NCBI GenBank assembly: GCA_021613375.1
Contig: CM038720.1
Coordinates: 19,491,215-19,555,214, forward strand
Reading direction: 5' to 3'
DNA from: Megaleporinus macrocephalus
Lineage: Eukaryota; Chordata; Actinopteri; Characiformes; Anostomidae
DNA length: 64,000 bases
In this document: positions 25,501 to 35,524 of the stretch, piece by piece
How positions within the stretch are numbered: the stretch's first letter is position 1
How the letters are laid out: every line of letters begins with the position of its first letter
Made by a program: the position numbers and the translations under genes
The notes under the pieces: model-generated
Seen by the model: the letters and a program-made list of their open reading frames with translations, nothing else
Told to the model about the DNA's origin: nothing
Database searches by the model: none

Positions 25501-28500
25501 TCCACACCCTGTCTGTCAGGCCCTGCTATCCACTTAGACCCCATAAACAAACCCCCACCCCCACCTCCTCCACATCCATCCTTCCCTCCGAAACCTCTCC
25601 TTAGCAGGTCCACTGGAGGCTCCACAAGCCTCTCCTTGCCGGCTCCCCCACCCCCGTGTTTCAAATTGGTCGTTCCTTCCGGAAAGTCCTTATCAATCCC
25701 TTCCGCATGTGACAAAAAGCCCTTCAGCCCTTCTCCTGTGGTCCTCAAAACCCCTCACACTCTTCCTATCTGTGATGACCTGGAGAAGAAAGTGGTCCTA
25801 AGAAGTGGGGACAAACCAAAGTTGCTCAACGTGCACAGCCACTACCCGGGGAGCAAACCAGCAGAAGAACGAAAGCCCAGCTCTCCCAAGTCTCCTCTCC
25901 TGTTACCCAAACCTCCAAAACCAGGACTCAAACCCAAATCTGGTCGGCCGTCACTCCAGTAGGTGTCCGCTTTCACTGCTGTTTTTAGTCTGAGTGTGGA
26001 TAAAAGGTTATGAAAATCCTCATGTAACTTGCAATTTGGTACATAAAAGATGTTGTAAACATTTGAGTCATTCTCATGAAAACCGCCTTGGAACACATCC
26101 CTAAACATTTAAGTGCTGTAAACACTGCACTGATAAAGAATCTGCTTCAGTAGATCAGTTGGAGCGGTGTTTGGCACGGCACAAAGTTTGTAATTTTTTA
26201 CCCTGATTCTTATCACTGCAGTGTTTCCACATATCACTGCTGTTCATAGACAAACAAGTATCTTTCAAACAGTAACTTTACAGAAGAGGGTCATTTTAAA
26301 GAAAGTTAACGGAAGCAGACTTTTTCCCCGATCATTTTGAAGCATTTCTATTAGTCCAAGCACTGTTTACAACATTTAACATGTTGGTTCTTCTTTATAC
26401 TTGAAAGTGGGTTTGTTTTTACTTTTAACGGTTGAATCTCTTTCCTTGTGAACTGTAAGGACATAACCCAAAACAACAAAATGTTGAGTGACACAAGTAA
26501 TATATATGTATAGTTTTTTATAATAAGCTTTAAAATATGACAAATTGTGAAAAGAGTATTTACAGATCTTCAGACTGCCTTCAAACTGTGTAGGGAGCGA
26601 TTGTGAGAATTTGGTGGCTTTTTAAAAAAAAATGGCTGTGATGTCACGAACAATAATGCAACAATAATGTAAGGTTTACATGTGAACACATATTCAGCCT
26701 ACTCATACACGAAGAGTGAAGACATGTGGTCCGTTGTTAGTGTAGACTGTACTGTAGTTATTTAAGTGGAAGCTAAACGCTGTGCTCTTCCTGGCTGTGG
26801 GGAAGCAAATAGTCCATTAGGCTGGCCTTTCAAAGCAACCACCTTCCTGAAAGTTTTTTTTAAGCTTCCAGAGAATTTAATTCAGTTTACACACCCTTTT
26901 ATACCCTGTGATTCAGAACTGCTGTCTCGTTTTTTTTGTGGCTCATGAATAATTTGAAGGAACCAAACTGTCAGCGGAACATGGTTGATGTGAACAGAAA
27001 GCAACTTCAGCCTCGTTTAAAGATGAACATTGACCATGTACCACTGACAGTTTGGTTCCTTGGGAAAGGAATAAAACATTTTGCATGTTCTCCCTGTGCT
27101 TGAGTGGGCTTCCTGCAGGTTTCCTCTCACACATCCAAACACATGCATGTTAGGTTGATCAGTCACTCTAAATTGCCCGTAGGTTTGAGTGTGTGCGTGA
27201 GTAAACGTTGGCCATGCAATAGACTGGCGTACTGTCCATGGTGTACCCCGCCTTCGCCCGATGATGTTGGGATTGGCTCCAGCTCCCCCGTGATCCCGAC
27301 TAGCGGGATAAAGCGATGAATAGTTGGATGGATGGACAAACTGAATGTATAGAACAAACTATAGATGGACAAACTGAATGTATAGAACATACAGTTTTAG
27401 AGTCTATGGCACATAGCTTGTTGTGCTTTGTTAAAACTGTGATAAAACACTGTGTTTATTAGTATTATGAATGCTTTAACATGCCACTTTTATTATTTTC
27501 GTGTTTGTGGAAATGATGAGCAGTTTGTCAAAAGCTGAACAAAGCTGACGAATCCAAACACATGGTGTACATTTTCACATTCCTTTCCCCTCAGAAGATC
27601 GTCCCCTGACGGCCAAAGCTTTCGGTCCTCCGTGGAGGAGAACCCGTTGAAAAGGAGAGCCAGAGTAGAGAACGGCAATGAAGAGTCTGACGACGATGAC
27701 TATGAGAATGTGAGTGAGCCTCATGCACACCACCCACTGTTCACAGAAACATGTATTACAATAAGATCGGGGTCGTGAGTCACTTCCTCAAAAACTCTTG
27801 TGCCAAAAATAGATTCCATTTTGTGTGGGCTTTACATCACACTCTGTTTATAGCTGTCTTATGTTATGCTTTGTTGTCGCTGCCTGAACTCTGGGTGTTA
27901 GTTACTCCTCAACTCAACATCAGACACTCTCCTAAGTCGGGGAGATGTTGGGATTCTTCAGTATAAACAATAACACAGTGGGTGCATGGGCACAGAGACG
28001 TGTGTAAGCAGAAGTGTGAATAACTCGCTGTCTGTCTCACTTTTTCAGGTGCAGCTGCCTGACTCTGTCTTTGTGGACACGACAGAGACCACCACTGTTG
28101 AAAAGTAAGGCTGATTTTTTTGCATTTGACAATAAAAGCCACAATAATCATCATATTTGCTCCTTAAAAATACTGTAAAATGTTATGGTCAGTCATATTT
28201 TTAAAAAAGGGTTTAAATGCATGTAAGTAATGTCCACATTCAGTGTATCTAACAGCAAAAATTTAATTCACAAAAATGATCACCCATATTTTACAGACAT
28301 GTGCATTTATCTGAGTGGTTGTTATTATTGTGGTAAAACACTCGAGTGTCAGAATAAGTAGTAGTGAAACTGTTACATTACAGTAAGTCAGTCTATGCTA
28401 TAGTAAATCTATCATTCTTATACACTTTACTATATAAAATGAACTTTAATTAAGTATCTGTGCAGAACAGATTCCTTTTGTCTTCTAACTCTTACACAAT

Positions 28501-29724
28501 GTTTTAAAAATATAGTTTACATCAAATTACCAATGCAGTGTCAGGACAAAACTTGGATCAGGACAAAAACATGACCCAAGTTCAAGGGAACACTAACTAG
28601 GATAGTGTTGCTGTCTAAACGTATATCTCCATTCATGTTCATTTCTATTTCTCTAAATCATTTTAACTTGACAGCTGCTGTTTACATTGTGTGGAAATTT
28701 AATAGATAGAAATGTTCCAAAATAAATTCTGGATCCATTCACTTGCATTGAATGTAACAATACTTTTTGTCCTCTCTGGAAAAGTTGCCATTTTGGAAAA
28801 CCCATTTAACATATAACTTGCAAACTAGTCAAACTTAATGTGTATTTGAATCAATTTCTTTATCCATTTATGATAAAGAGATAGGATGTTCTAAGGCAAA
28901 ACAATCCCCAAAAAGATTTTAAAACTTAGAAGACGTGTGTAGATTTACAGGTGATTTTCATAGTAAATAAAATGTATGTATTTGTGTTGTATACATGGCA
29001 ACCCCTTATTCCTACCACTACCACTGTAAAGAAATCTGAACCAATTCATATCAAACTACCCTGTATAGCTTATCGTTCCAACTATGGTACAACACAAGCA
29101 CACAGTATAAAACATGCACTTATTTATAGATTATACAAATCTCATAATCAATTAATTAACTACACATATATTCTCTGAACATAGCTTTGGGAGACTGCAA
29201 TGTAAATATTCCGTCTGGGTAAAAAAGCTGGAGTACAAGAATATAATAAAATGAGGAAGCTCTGGTACCTGAGATCTGCTCTCCAGTAGAGAGTAAAATT
29301 GAGGGGCTTATCCAGAAGAAGGCTACCAGGGCACCAGGTTACAAATATTTTGGTGTCAAACTAAAATGTAATGTAAAGAAACACTCCTACAATTTCTCAG
29401 CAACATCCAAGCTCGGGCAGGAATCATCAGACTCTAGCATCACTAAAGCTGTTCAGTACCCTCCTCTAGTGGCCTAAAGCGGCAGCGCGTGCACTTAAGC
29501 CTCTCTCTGTGTGTGTCTCTCTCTAGCTTTCTCTCTCTCCCTCTTATTAATCCCTGCTTCTTGCTGCCATTTCAGATTATTTAAAGAGGCGGCCATCTCC
29601 CCACAGGACGGCCTCTACTGCATTCGAAACTCAGGAACAAAGACATCAAAGGTACGGCACAGTGTGACACATGCGCAGATACGCAGGCATGTAATAAGCA
29701 GTTTGTGTGTGTGTGTGTGTGTGT

Positions 29725-29791
<67 letters not shown>

Positions 29792-31248
29792 CTAAATCTT
29801 CTCATTATATCCTACTAAAGGTGCTTGTGGTGTGGGACGTGAGTCTCAACAAGGCCAGAAACTACCGGGTCTTTGAGGAGGTAACTGTCACAACTGTCTT
29901 CATGTTTTGTGTCCCAGTTCAACTAAAACTAGCTAGGATACCGTTGCTGTCTAAAAAAAAAACATGTATCTGTATTTTTGGCCATTGTTTTTCTACATCA
30001 TTTCAACATAGCATAACATAATTTTTATTATATGCTACATCTCCTTTATTGGTCTCAATTCTCACAGAAATTATGACAAATTATTTTTACAATGTCACCC
30101 ATGGTTTTGTTTCCAACATCAGCAATATTTTGTGTGAAACAAAACCCACACAAATGTCATTCAGTGAAGTTCAAGGGAATACTAACTAGCATATTGTAGC
30201 TATCCAAAGAAATACACATATCTCCATTTATGTCCGTTTCTATTTCTCTAAATCATTTCAACATGACAGCTGCCGTTTACACTGTGTGAAAATTTCATTA
30301 TGAATGGACCTATAGAAATTCTCCAAAATAGCTTAATTGAATTCTGGTTCCATTGACTCGCATTGAAAGCAACAACACGTTTTGTCCTCTCCTGTAAAGT
30401 TGCCATTTTTCAAATAACTCGCAAACTAGTCATGATAGAATCTGCAAAAAATACTGTATGCCTCCCTTCCTGGATGAAGGCCTTGGCATGGCAGAAGGGC
30501 TTGTGTGGTCTACAGTATGCTCCTGGTTGGGTCCCCCAGGGCGAACAAGAGTGAAGACTATTCAGTATCCGCTATAGAAAACGCACAGAATATATTGTGT
30601 ACCCTGGTGGAGTGTCTGGTGGCCGGGCAGCTCACATAAACCAGGTGTACTCAGCCCGGAAATATGGGCCTATGACCTGCAAGTTTCAGCACTGGGGGGC
30701 CAGTGCAGTGCCTTATTGGTAATGAGGGATGGTGGGAGGTTCTTGGGGGGCATGGACACCTTCAGCAGAAGCTGACTCTTGGACAGATACTGCATTCTTT
30801 TAAAATATAGTGGAGTGCAAGATACACACGACCACAGCTACTTATGTATAGTCATTGAAAAACTGCTGTACTTTATATATTTGCATACATTGGTGTAATA
30901 ATGGCTGCAGTGCTGGCGTGACAGCGTTGAGATATGTGTGCTGAATGCATATAAAGTAAAAGCCTGAAAGAAGAGAAGGAAGAATAATGACACAGTTCCC
31001 TTACAAACCCAAACAGATCTTCAGACGCAGCCAAAACATCATTATCCAAACTCATGTTCTTGTGGTCTCTCTTTCTCACACACTCTCTCTGTCTCGCCCC
31101 CGATCTGTAGGACTCAACAGTGTTCCTGGAGACTGACGCAACCTTCCCGTCTTTGGCAGCTCTGGTGGAGCACTATTACAGCCACCCCCTGCCCAACCAT
31201 GGCTCCCTGTGCTTACAGCAGCCTTACGGTTACAAGCCACCCAGGTGA
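21107..31248 (+). CDS. sh3bp2: SH3 domain-binding protein 2 (3BP2), 12 coding exons, complete
   Basis: Cytosolic adaptor that couples Src/Syk/Abl-family kinases to Vav and PLC-gamma in immune cells and osteoclasts (family knowledge). Coding exons: 21107-21242, 21377-21479, 22827-22944, 23459-23526, 24628-24713, 25203-25265, 25352-25958, 27595-27709, 28049-28104, 29576-29651, 29821-29880, 31111-31248. They sum to 1626 nt, 541 residues plus TGA; the human protein has 561. Seen: a PH domain (about residues 27-137) with the GYLHKKGG start and the [10 protein letters not shown]-terminal helix; acidic DYVFQDDD and EEEDYLKP tyrosine motifs; a ~200-residue proline-rich linker with PPPPVPPPP; the tankyrase-type motif RSSPDG (395-400); a YENV tyrosine motif (430-433); and a C-terminal SH2 domain (about 451-541) with YCIRNS, where R468 is the phosphotyrosine-binding arginine. 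The start ATG fits human MAAEEMHWPVPMKAIGAQ by alignment from memory. All junctions keep frame; one donor is GC. Confidence 0.97.
21377..21479 (+). CDS. sh3bp2: sh3bp2 coding exon 2 (PH domain), GC donor
   Basis: Encodes [20 protein letters not shown] followed by the conserved [11 protein letters not shown] strand of the PH domain. The acceptor CCCACAG completes the split Trp codon. The donor reads CAG then GCAAGT, a GC-AG intron. The exon must end at 21479 for the next exon to read R-V-M-R as in other 3BP2 proteins, and no GT donor nearby preserves that join. Confidence 0.95.
22497..22579. repeat. (AT)n-(GT)n microsatellite in sh3bp2 intron
   Basis: About 28 AT units followed by about 13 GT units in the intron between coding exons 2 and 3. 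Short tracts also occur at 21,525-21,555 (ATT)n. Confidence 0.97.
22827..22944 (+). CDS. sh3bp2: sh3bp2 coding exon 3 (PH domain)
   Basis: Encodes [20 protein letters not shown] and [18 protein letters not shown], the central and late strands of the PH domain. The acceptor is TTGACAG and the donor AGG then GTGAGT, ending in phase 0. Confidence 0.96.
23459..23526 (+). CDS. sh3bp2: sh3bp2 coding exon 4 (PH C-terminal helix)
   Basis: A 68-nt exon encoding [20 protein letters not shown] and two more residues. It carries the tryptophan of the PH C-terminal alpha-helix. The acceptor is CCCTACAG and the donor AAG then GTAACT; the Ser codon AG|T is completed by the next exon. Confidence 0.94.
24628..24713 (+). 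CDS. sh3bp2: sh3bp2 coding exon 5 (acidic linker)
   Basis: Encodes [19 protein letters not shown] and the following TSVADHPED. The [11 protein letters not shown] segment matches human SDTDSFYGAVE. The acceptor is TTTTCTAG and the donor GATG then GTACGA; the closing Asp codon is split after its first base. Confidence 0.93.
24880..25075 (+). repeat. Dispersed repeat, family C copy 2
   Basis: Located in the intron between coding exons 5 and 6 of sh3bp2. Contains TTGTTTCAGATCTGCAAAC, CATCCACAGGTGTTTCTGTC and GTAGCAGTTCAAAAAGCTCC. Confidence 0.65.
25203..25265 (+). CDS. sh3bp2: sh3bp2 coding exon 6 (acidic tyrosine motifs)
   Basis: A short 63-nt exon reading [19 protein letters not shown] then SP. 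It corresponds to the human segment holding the phosphotyrosines around Y174 and Y183 (DYEH / SYLEPD). Two tyrosines sit in acidic context, DYVF and DYLKP, so kinase-substrate use is likely but inferred. Acceptor TTTTTTTAG, donor CAG then GTAGCT. Confidence 0.92.
25352..25958 (+). CDS. sh3bp2: sh3bp2 coding exon 7 (proline-rich SH3-binding region)
   Basis: The largest exon (607 nt). It encodes a linker dominated by PPxP runs such as [14 protein letters not shown] and PPPPPPPHP, the expected ligands of Abl/Src-type SH3 domains. The acceptor is CTCCTCCAG. The donor must be CA then GTAGGT at 25959, because the next GT (25964) lies after an in-frame TAG. The split Gln codon (CA|A) then joins directly to RSSPDG. 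The antisense of this exon gives a glycine-rich open frame that is only a composition shadow. Confidence 0.95.
27085..27340 (+). mobile_element. SINE-like element, 3' part with GGAT tail
   Basis: Reads GCATGTTCTCCCTGTGCTTG, CTCTAAATTGCCCGTAGG, GGTGTACCCCGCCTTCGCCC, GGATTGGCTCCAGCTC and ends in TGGATGGATGG. It lies in the sh3bp2 intron before coding exon 8 and complements the head-containing copy at 12848-13085. A stem-like AACCAAACTGTCAG pair (26,961 and inverted at 27,044) lies just upstream. Confidence 0.75.
27595..27709 (+). CDS. sh3bp2: sh3bp2 coding exon 8 (tankyrase-binding motif, YEN)
   Basis: Encodes [20 protein letters not shown] and later [15 protein letters not shown] matches the RxxPDG consensus of tankyrase ligands and aligns with the human RSPPDG segment where cherubism mutations fall. 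Acceptor CCCCTCAG, donor AAT then GTGAGT, phase 0. Confidence 0.95.
28049..28104 (+). CDS. sh3bp2: sh3bp2 coding exon 9
   Basis: A 56-nt exon encoding [18 protein letters not shown] and part of a Lys codon; it aligns with human VPLPNSVFVNTTESCEVE. Acceptor TTTTTCAG, donor AAAA then GTAAGG. Because the exon is short, its call rests on frame continuity on both sides as well as similarity. Confidence 0.93.
28625..29080. repeat. Family B copy followed by inverted MITE fragment
   Basis: 28,625-28,800 carries the family B signature (GTTTACATTGTGTGGAAAT, TTGCCATTTTGGAAAA). About 28,860-29,080 resembles the internal part of the TTAA-AGGGGAACT element in reverse orientation. Both are in the sh3bp2 intron after coding exon 9. 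Confidence 0.5.
29576..29651 (+). CDS. sh3bp2: sh3bp2 coding exon 10 (SH2 domain start)
   Basis: Encodes [20 protein letters not shown] then TKTSK, the first half of the SH2 domain. The sequence YCIRNS is the 3BP2 form of FLVRES; its Arg (residue 468) should bind phosphotyrosine. Acceptor CATTTCAG, donor AAG then GTACGG, phase 0. The following intron carries a long (GT)n tract. Confidence 0.96.
29704..29790. repeat. (GT)n microsatellite beside SH2 exon
   Basis: Nearly uninterrupted GT repeat ending about 30 nt before coding exon 11 of sh3bp2, so it occupies the branch-point region of that intron. Confidence 0.97.
29821..29880 (+). CDS. sh3bp2: sh3bp2 coding exon 11 (SH2 domain)
   Basis: A 60-nt exon encoding [20 protein letters not shown], the middle beta-strands of the SH2 domain, matching human VLVVWDETSNKVRNYRIFE. 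It lies about 30 nt downstream of the (GT)n repeat. Acceptor CTAAAG, donor GAG then GTAACT. Confidence 0.95.
30150..30430 (+). repeat. Dispersed repeat, family B copy
   Basis: Contains CATGACAGCTGCCGTTTACA, TAGAAATTCTCCAAAATAGC and CTCTCCTGTAAAGTTGCC. In the last intron of sh3bp2. Confidence 0.6.
31111..31248 (+). CDS. sh3bp2: sh3bp2 last coding exon (SH2 C-terminus, stop)
   Basis: Encodes [20 protein letters not shown], then [20 protein letters not shown] and YKPPR, with TGA at 31246-31248. The closing segment matches human [27 protein letters not shown]. The acceptor is CGATCTGTAG. Confidence 0.96.
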   Translation, partial: DSTVFLETDATFPSLAALVEHYYSHPLPNHGSLCLQQPYGYKPPR

Positions 31249-32093
31249 CACCATCCTGCCTTCGCCAGGGACTCTTATCCACAGCGCTGTGGCTCCAGCA
31301 CTGCACCACAGACACGGCTGCTCCCCCTGCTGGCTGCAGCATCTCACTACACTTATGGTGTTTCAGCACTATGGACAAACTAGATTTGCCAGTGAGAGTG
31401 GGGAATACGAATGGACAGAAACGGATGCATGTGAGCACCACAAACTCTTCATTGATCAAACAGAACCTGACGGGTTGTCGTTCCATATTTTGCACAGAGA
31501 TGAACCTGCTGAAACACGCCACTGGATGTCAGAGATGTTATTTATTTGTCACTAGGGCTTGATAAAAGCAACACATGCTGAGATCATGATGATATCATGT
31601 TGTCATCATTAAAAAAAAATTGTACCAGTATGCAGAGAGGTTTGGAAGAGGCTCCAAAGTGGTGTAGCTGTTTTAAGTTTTGCCATAATGTTAGTTAAGT
31701 TTGAATGCTAAGGATGCTGGAAGTCCAGCATAATGAAGCCCTGCTTAATGTGATGTAATCTTATTTGCACTGCTGGTGCACTGGATCAATCAAAGTTTGG
31801 AATCACTTGAAATTAAAGGGGAACTGAAGAAGAATCAATTTCTCAAAAAGTCTGTATATTTAAGTATTTGAGATGTAAAACAGAGTGATTCAGAGTGGTT
31901 TGGTGTGAAATCAATTTTAATTATTAAAGTATTTTAGCATGAATCTGCAACTATTAAAAATCAAAGCTTTCGGTTGCATTACATTAATTTTTCAAAATTT
32001 CCCCATAATTCAAGCTTACAAATTTAAAGCCATGCAGAGTGGTTTGTGAATGAATTCACTTGTAAAGAAACTCAGCAACACAATTGTATTCAC

Positions 32094-32160
<67 letters not shown>

Positions 32161-32612
32161 CATAACAATTGAGCACCTAAGCTCTGCTTTTCATTTTGGA
32201 TCTAAGGGATCTTGCTTCTTGTACAGCTTTCTGCAAATTAGTTGAAACCTCCGCTTGACAGTTGCATCATAGAATAATAATATTTAAACATTGATTTCAA
32301 ACTTATGACTGTGGTGTAAATGTTAGTGAGGACCTGCACAGTGTACACTTTTGTACAGATTCTAAGTTCTTATGTGGATTATTAGATTTTTAATCCAAAC
32401 ACAAGTCTTAACAACATCTCAAAACTCAGAAAGCTGTGAGCAACAATGTAAATATTTACATAGGCCATCTTTTTTATTATAATCCGTGTAAATACTGTAA
32501 ACATCTTGTTTAGTAAAATTATGCATTTTAATTGTATATTAGTTTGTATCTTTTTTAGATCCTGATGTTTAAAAATGCACAGATGTAAATAAACCTCTTT
32601 GTACTGAAGCTG
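31249..32612 (+). other. sh3bp2: sh3bp2 3' UTR with poly(A) signal
   Basis: Non-coding sequence after the stop. It carries an AATAAA at 32588-32593, so cleavage is expected near 32,605-32,615, and a GT-containing stretch follows. The UTR holds a truncated copy of the TTAA-AGGGGAACT repeat (from about 31814) and a ~60-bp (AT)n tract (32097-32158). The exact 3' end is inferred from the signal only. Confidence 0.7.
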
Positions 32613-32696
32613 AGTAATGCTTTTCCTGTGAGAGACGTCTGCTTGGAAGGAGTCGTTTGCTGAAAATGTTACAAGTATCTAATGATATATATATAT

Positions 32697-32704
32697 ATAC
32701 AAAG

Positions 32705-32790
<86 letters not shown>

Positions 32791-32798
32791 CTTTGTAT
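32697..32798. repeat. (AT)n palindrome with ATACAAAGATACAT arms
   Basis: A long AT tract flanked by ATACAAAGATACAT on the left and its complement ATGTATCTTTGTAT on the right, giving a near-perfect ~100-nt inverted repeat just after the sh3bp2 poly(A) signal. Confidence 0.9.
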
Positions 32799-32829
32799 CT
32801 ACTCATTGTTCACTTTAATCAGCACAGTT

Positions 32830-33380
32830 TTCCTTACTGAAGCACTTTGTAGTTCTACGATTACAGATTGTAGTTCATCTTTTTGAAGTTTTTTTGTAGT
32901 GTCCACTCACTGTCCACTCTATCAGACACTCGCTTCCTGCTGGTCCTCCGTGTAGATGCAAAGTCAGAGATAATAGCTTATCTGTTAATGCACAGTTTGT
33001 GTTGGTCATCTTCTAGTCCTTCATCATTGGTTACAGGACGCTGCCCACAGGACACAGTTGGCTGGTTAGCTGTGGTTTGTGAATTATTCTCAGTGCAGCA
33101 GTGACACTGAGGCATTTTAAATAAATCCAGCAGCACTGCTGTGTCTGATCCACTCATAGCAGCACAACACACACTAACACAACACCACAACCTCAGGGTC
33201 ACTGCAGTGATGGGATTAATATCTGCTCTGTGGTGGTCCTGTGGGGGTCCTGACTATGAAAAAGCAGGGTAAAATGGGTGCTTATAAAGTATACAGAGAA
33301 ACAGATGAACTAGAGTCTGTAATTGTCAAACTTCAAAGTGCATATATGGTAAACAAAGCTGATAAAATGGAGAGTAAGTA
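32830..33380. mobile_element. Element with long terminal inverted repeats
   Basis: The left end (GCACTTTGTAGTTCTACGAT, GTCCACTCACTGTCCACTC) and the right end (AATTGTCAAACTTCAAAGTG, AAAATGGAGAGTAAGTA) are inverted copies of each other. The middle holds a second inverted pair around TGTGTCTGATCCACTCATA. It looks like a non-autonomous fold-back element that I recall from otophysan fishes. A fragment is at 20513-20665. Confidence 0.65.
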
Positions 33381-33399
33381 AAGATACAAAACTCTACAA

Positions 33400-33432
33400 T
33401 TTAATGTGTGTGTGTGTGTGTGTGTGTGTGTT
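33400..33432. repeat. (GT)n microsatellite
   Basis: Short GT tract in the intergenic spacer. The following ~1.2 kb (33,433-34,640) is AT-rich and shows no gene. Confidence 0.95.
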
Positions 33433-34645
33433 TGTGTGTATAGTGTGATAGTAATAATAATAAGACACAAAATCTCAAAAACATTTAAAGTATAAGATAA
33501 AATATATAAAATGTTAATAAATAAAACAAGCAACTAAAATTGTAATATGATGTTACAAATGAAATAAAATACATAAAACGTAATAAAAATGTTAATCAAA
33601 CATAAATCAGAATAAATACAATATGGATAATAACATGTAAATTCATAAAACCTATAAAAAAATATTAATGTTGAGGGTACAGTTACGGAAAGAGACTGGC
33701 TTTTAAGACAACATAAACAAAGTTCAGTTAAAGAGATTGAGAAGGTCATTTAAATAGAGAGACACCTGAACACAGGTATTAAAAGTGAATGTTTCTTTTT
33801 AGTAGTATTTAGTGGAGTGTTTACAAAAACGATGACAAAGACGCAATATTTTAAAGAAACATCAGTTTTTGTTGCCACTGCAACCAAAACCCCTCCCCTG
33901 GTGTCTTCCTGTCACAATCTCTTAACATCAGAATTTAAATAAACTCTTAATATGCAGCGGAATATGTTTGGTAAAGCCGGCTACTGAATAAGTCATTATA
34001 ATGGAGCTTCATAAATATTCAGGCTTGAACATCTTGTTGAGTGAGGAGTAAAATCAGCCATAGATTGTGTAACGTCTCACTGAGAGCCTGAAAAAGATCC
34101 AAAAAATATCTGGCCTTTCATCACAACATTTGCATTCTGGTTAACGTCTTTACTATCGCCCTTCTATCATAATATTAGACTCACAGGATATTACAGAGAG
34201 GCTCTTCAAAGCCTTAATCACATCTGCAACCATAAATATGAAGTATGGCCGATGAGAGGAGAGACTCCTAACTGGTGAATTAATTAACGGGGCATGCTGG
34301 GTGTCTGCAGGCTTTACTGCCTACAGCCTCCCAAACATATTCAGCCTTCAAGAGAATCTATCATCTCAGAACATCTTTATTAAAGATGAGGAAGAAATCA
34401 GCCAACAAAATTAGCAGATAGCATAAAGAATCCATGTAATCTTTAGTTTTTGATGTTTTTTCACATTACATTATCAGTGGGGGGTGGGGCTTTCATCAGT
34501 AATGGAATTTGATAAATAAAAATATATGTTCATTAGTGTAGAACTGCCTGTTGCTACAGCTGTTTATAGAGAGTGACTTTCAAATCCTCAGCTTGAATTA
34601 GGTGGCGCTACGGCACCAGTTGGAGAAAGAATCTTTGTTGAAATG

Positions 34646-34890
34646 TAAAGTCAAGTCAAGTTTATTTGTATAGCGCTTTTTACAACAATGTTGTCACAAA
34701 GCAGCGTTACAGGAATTTTAAAGCATGAAAACATGAAATCACACACTTTATCCCTTGTGAGCAAGCCAGAGGCAACAGTGGCAAGGAAAAACTCCCTCAA
34801 CTGGAGGAAGAAACCTTGGGAGGAACCAGACTCACAAGGGGAGACCCATCCTCCTCTGGTCGAACAGTATTTACAGTTTATAAACTAAAG
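34646..34890 (+). repeat. Common teleost interspersed repeat
   Basis: Carries TCAAGTTTATTTGTATAGCG, GTGGCAAGGAAAAACTCCCT and GAAACCTTGGGAGGAACCAG, blocks I recall as very abundant in fish genomes. The 72-codon open frame across it is incidental. Confidence 0.65.
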
Positions 34891-35524
34891 CTGAGTCTAA
34901 AAGTAAAAGCTTTAGTAGCTTTTAGTAGCTGCACTAATGAAATGTTCTACTTCTACTGTAGTGCATATGTATCAGTAGCTCCCTACATATAACTCCAGGA
35001 TATTTTGATAGCTTAAGTCTTCTTATCAAAAACACTACCAGCATTAGAACTACAAGGCTGAAGTTGAGCTTCCAGCTTCTTGTTCTAATTCTTAGGTTCT
35101 GATTTTTCAGTTCCACCTTAAATGGTGCAGCAGTTATTGTTATAAAACTTTAGGGGTCAGTATGTAACCGCAGCACCATTGGAAAACTGGAACAACAAGG
35201 TGGTGAATGTGTGTACCAGAAAAATTGTTTCATCATTTAAAAAATAATTAGGTTTAATAGTCTAAGTCAGTTAATCCAGGGGAAGTAGTGATTATTAAAC
35301 TGAGTCTGAACTGAATTTACATTAAAAACACAATACTGATTAAAAAAAATACTGAGTTACTACACTGTACTAATGAAAATGTAAATATGCTAGGATGATA
35401 TGAAAATGCTTGTATAAATAGAAACCTGGTGCTGGATAACTTTTTCGTGTTGCGAGAAGTTTCAAAGACCACATTTTTCAGTAGGTTGCAGTTCACAACC
35501 TCACTGCTAGAGATTACACACTGC

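Noticed and set aside
25398..25748. Glycine-rich open frame on the minus strand
   Set aside because: It is the antisense of the proline-rich sh3bp2 exon and reflects base composition only.
31199..31562. Open frames overlapping the sh3bp2 stop and 3' UTR
   Set aside because: The SH2 frame ends at 31248 in agreement with other 3BP2 proteins; the longer frames are out of frame with it.
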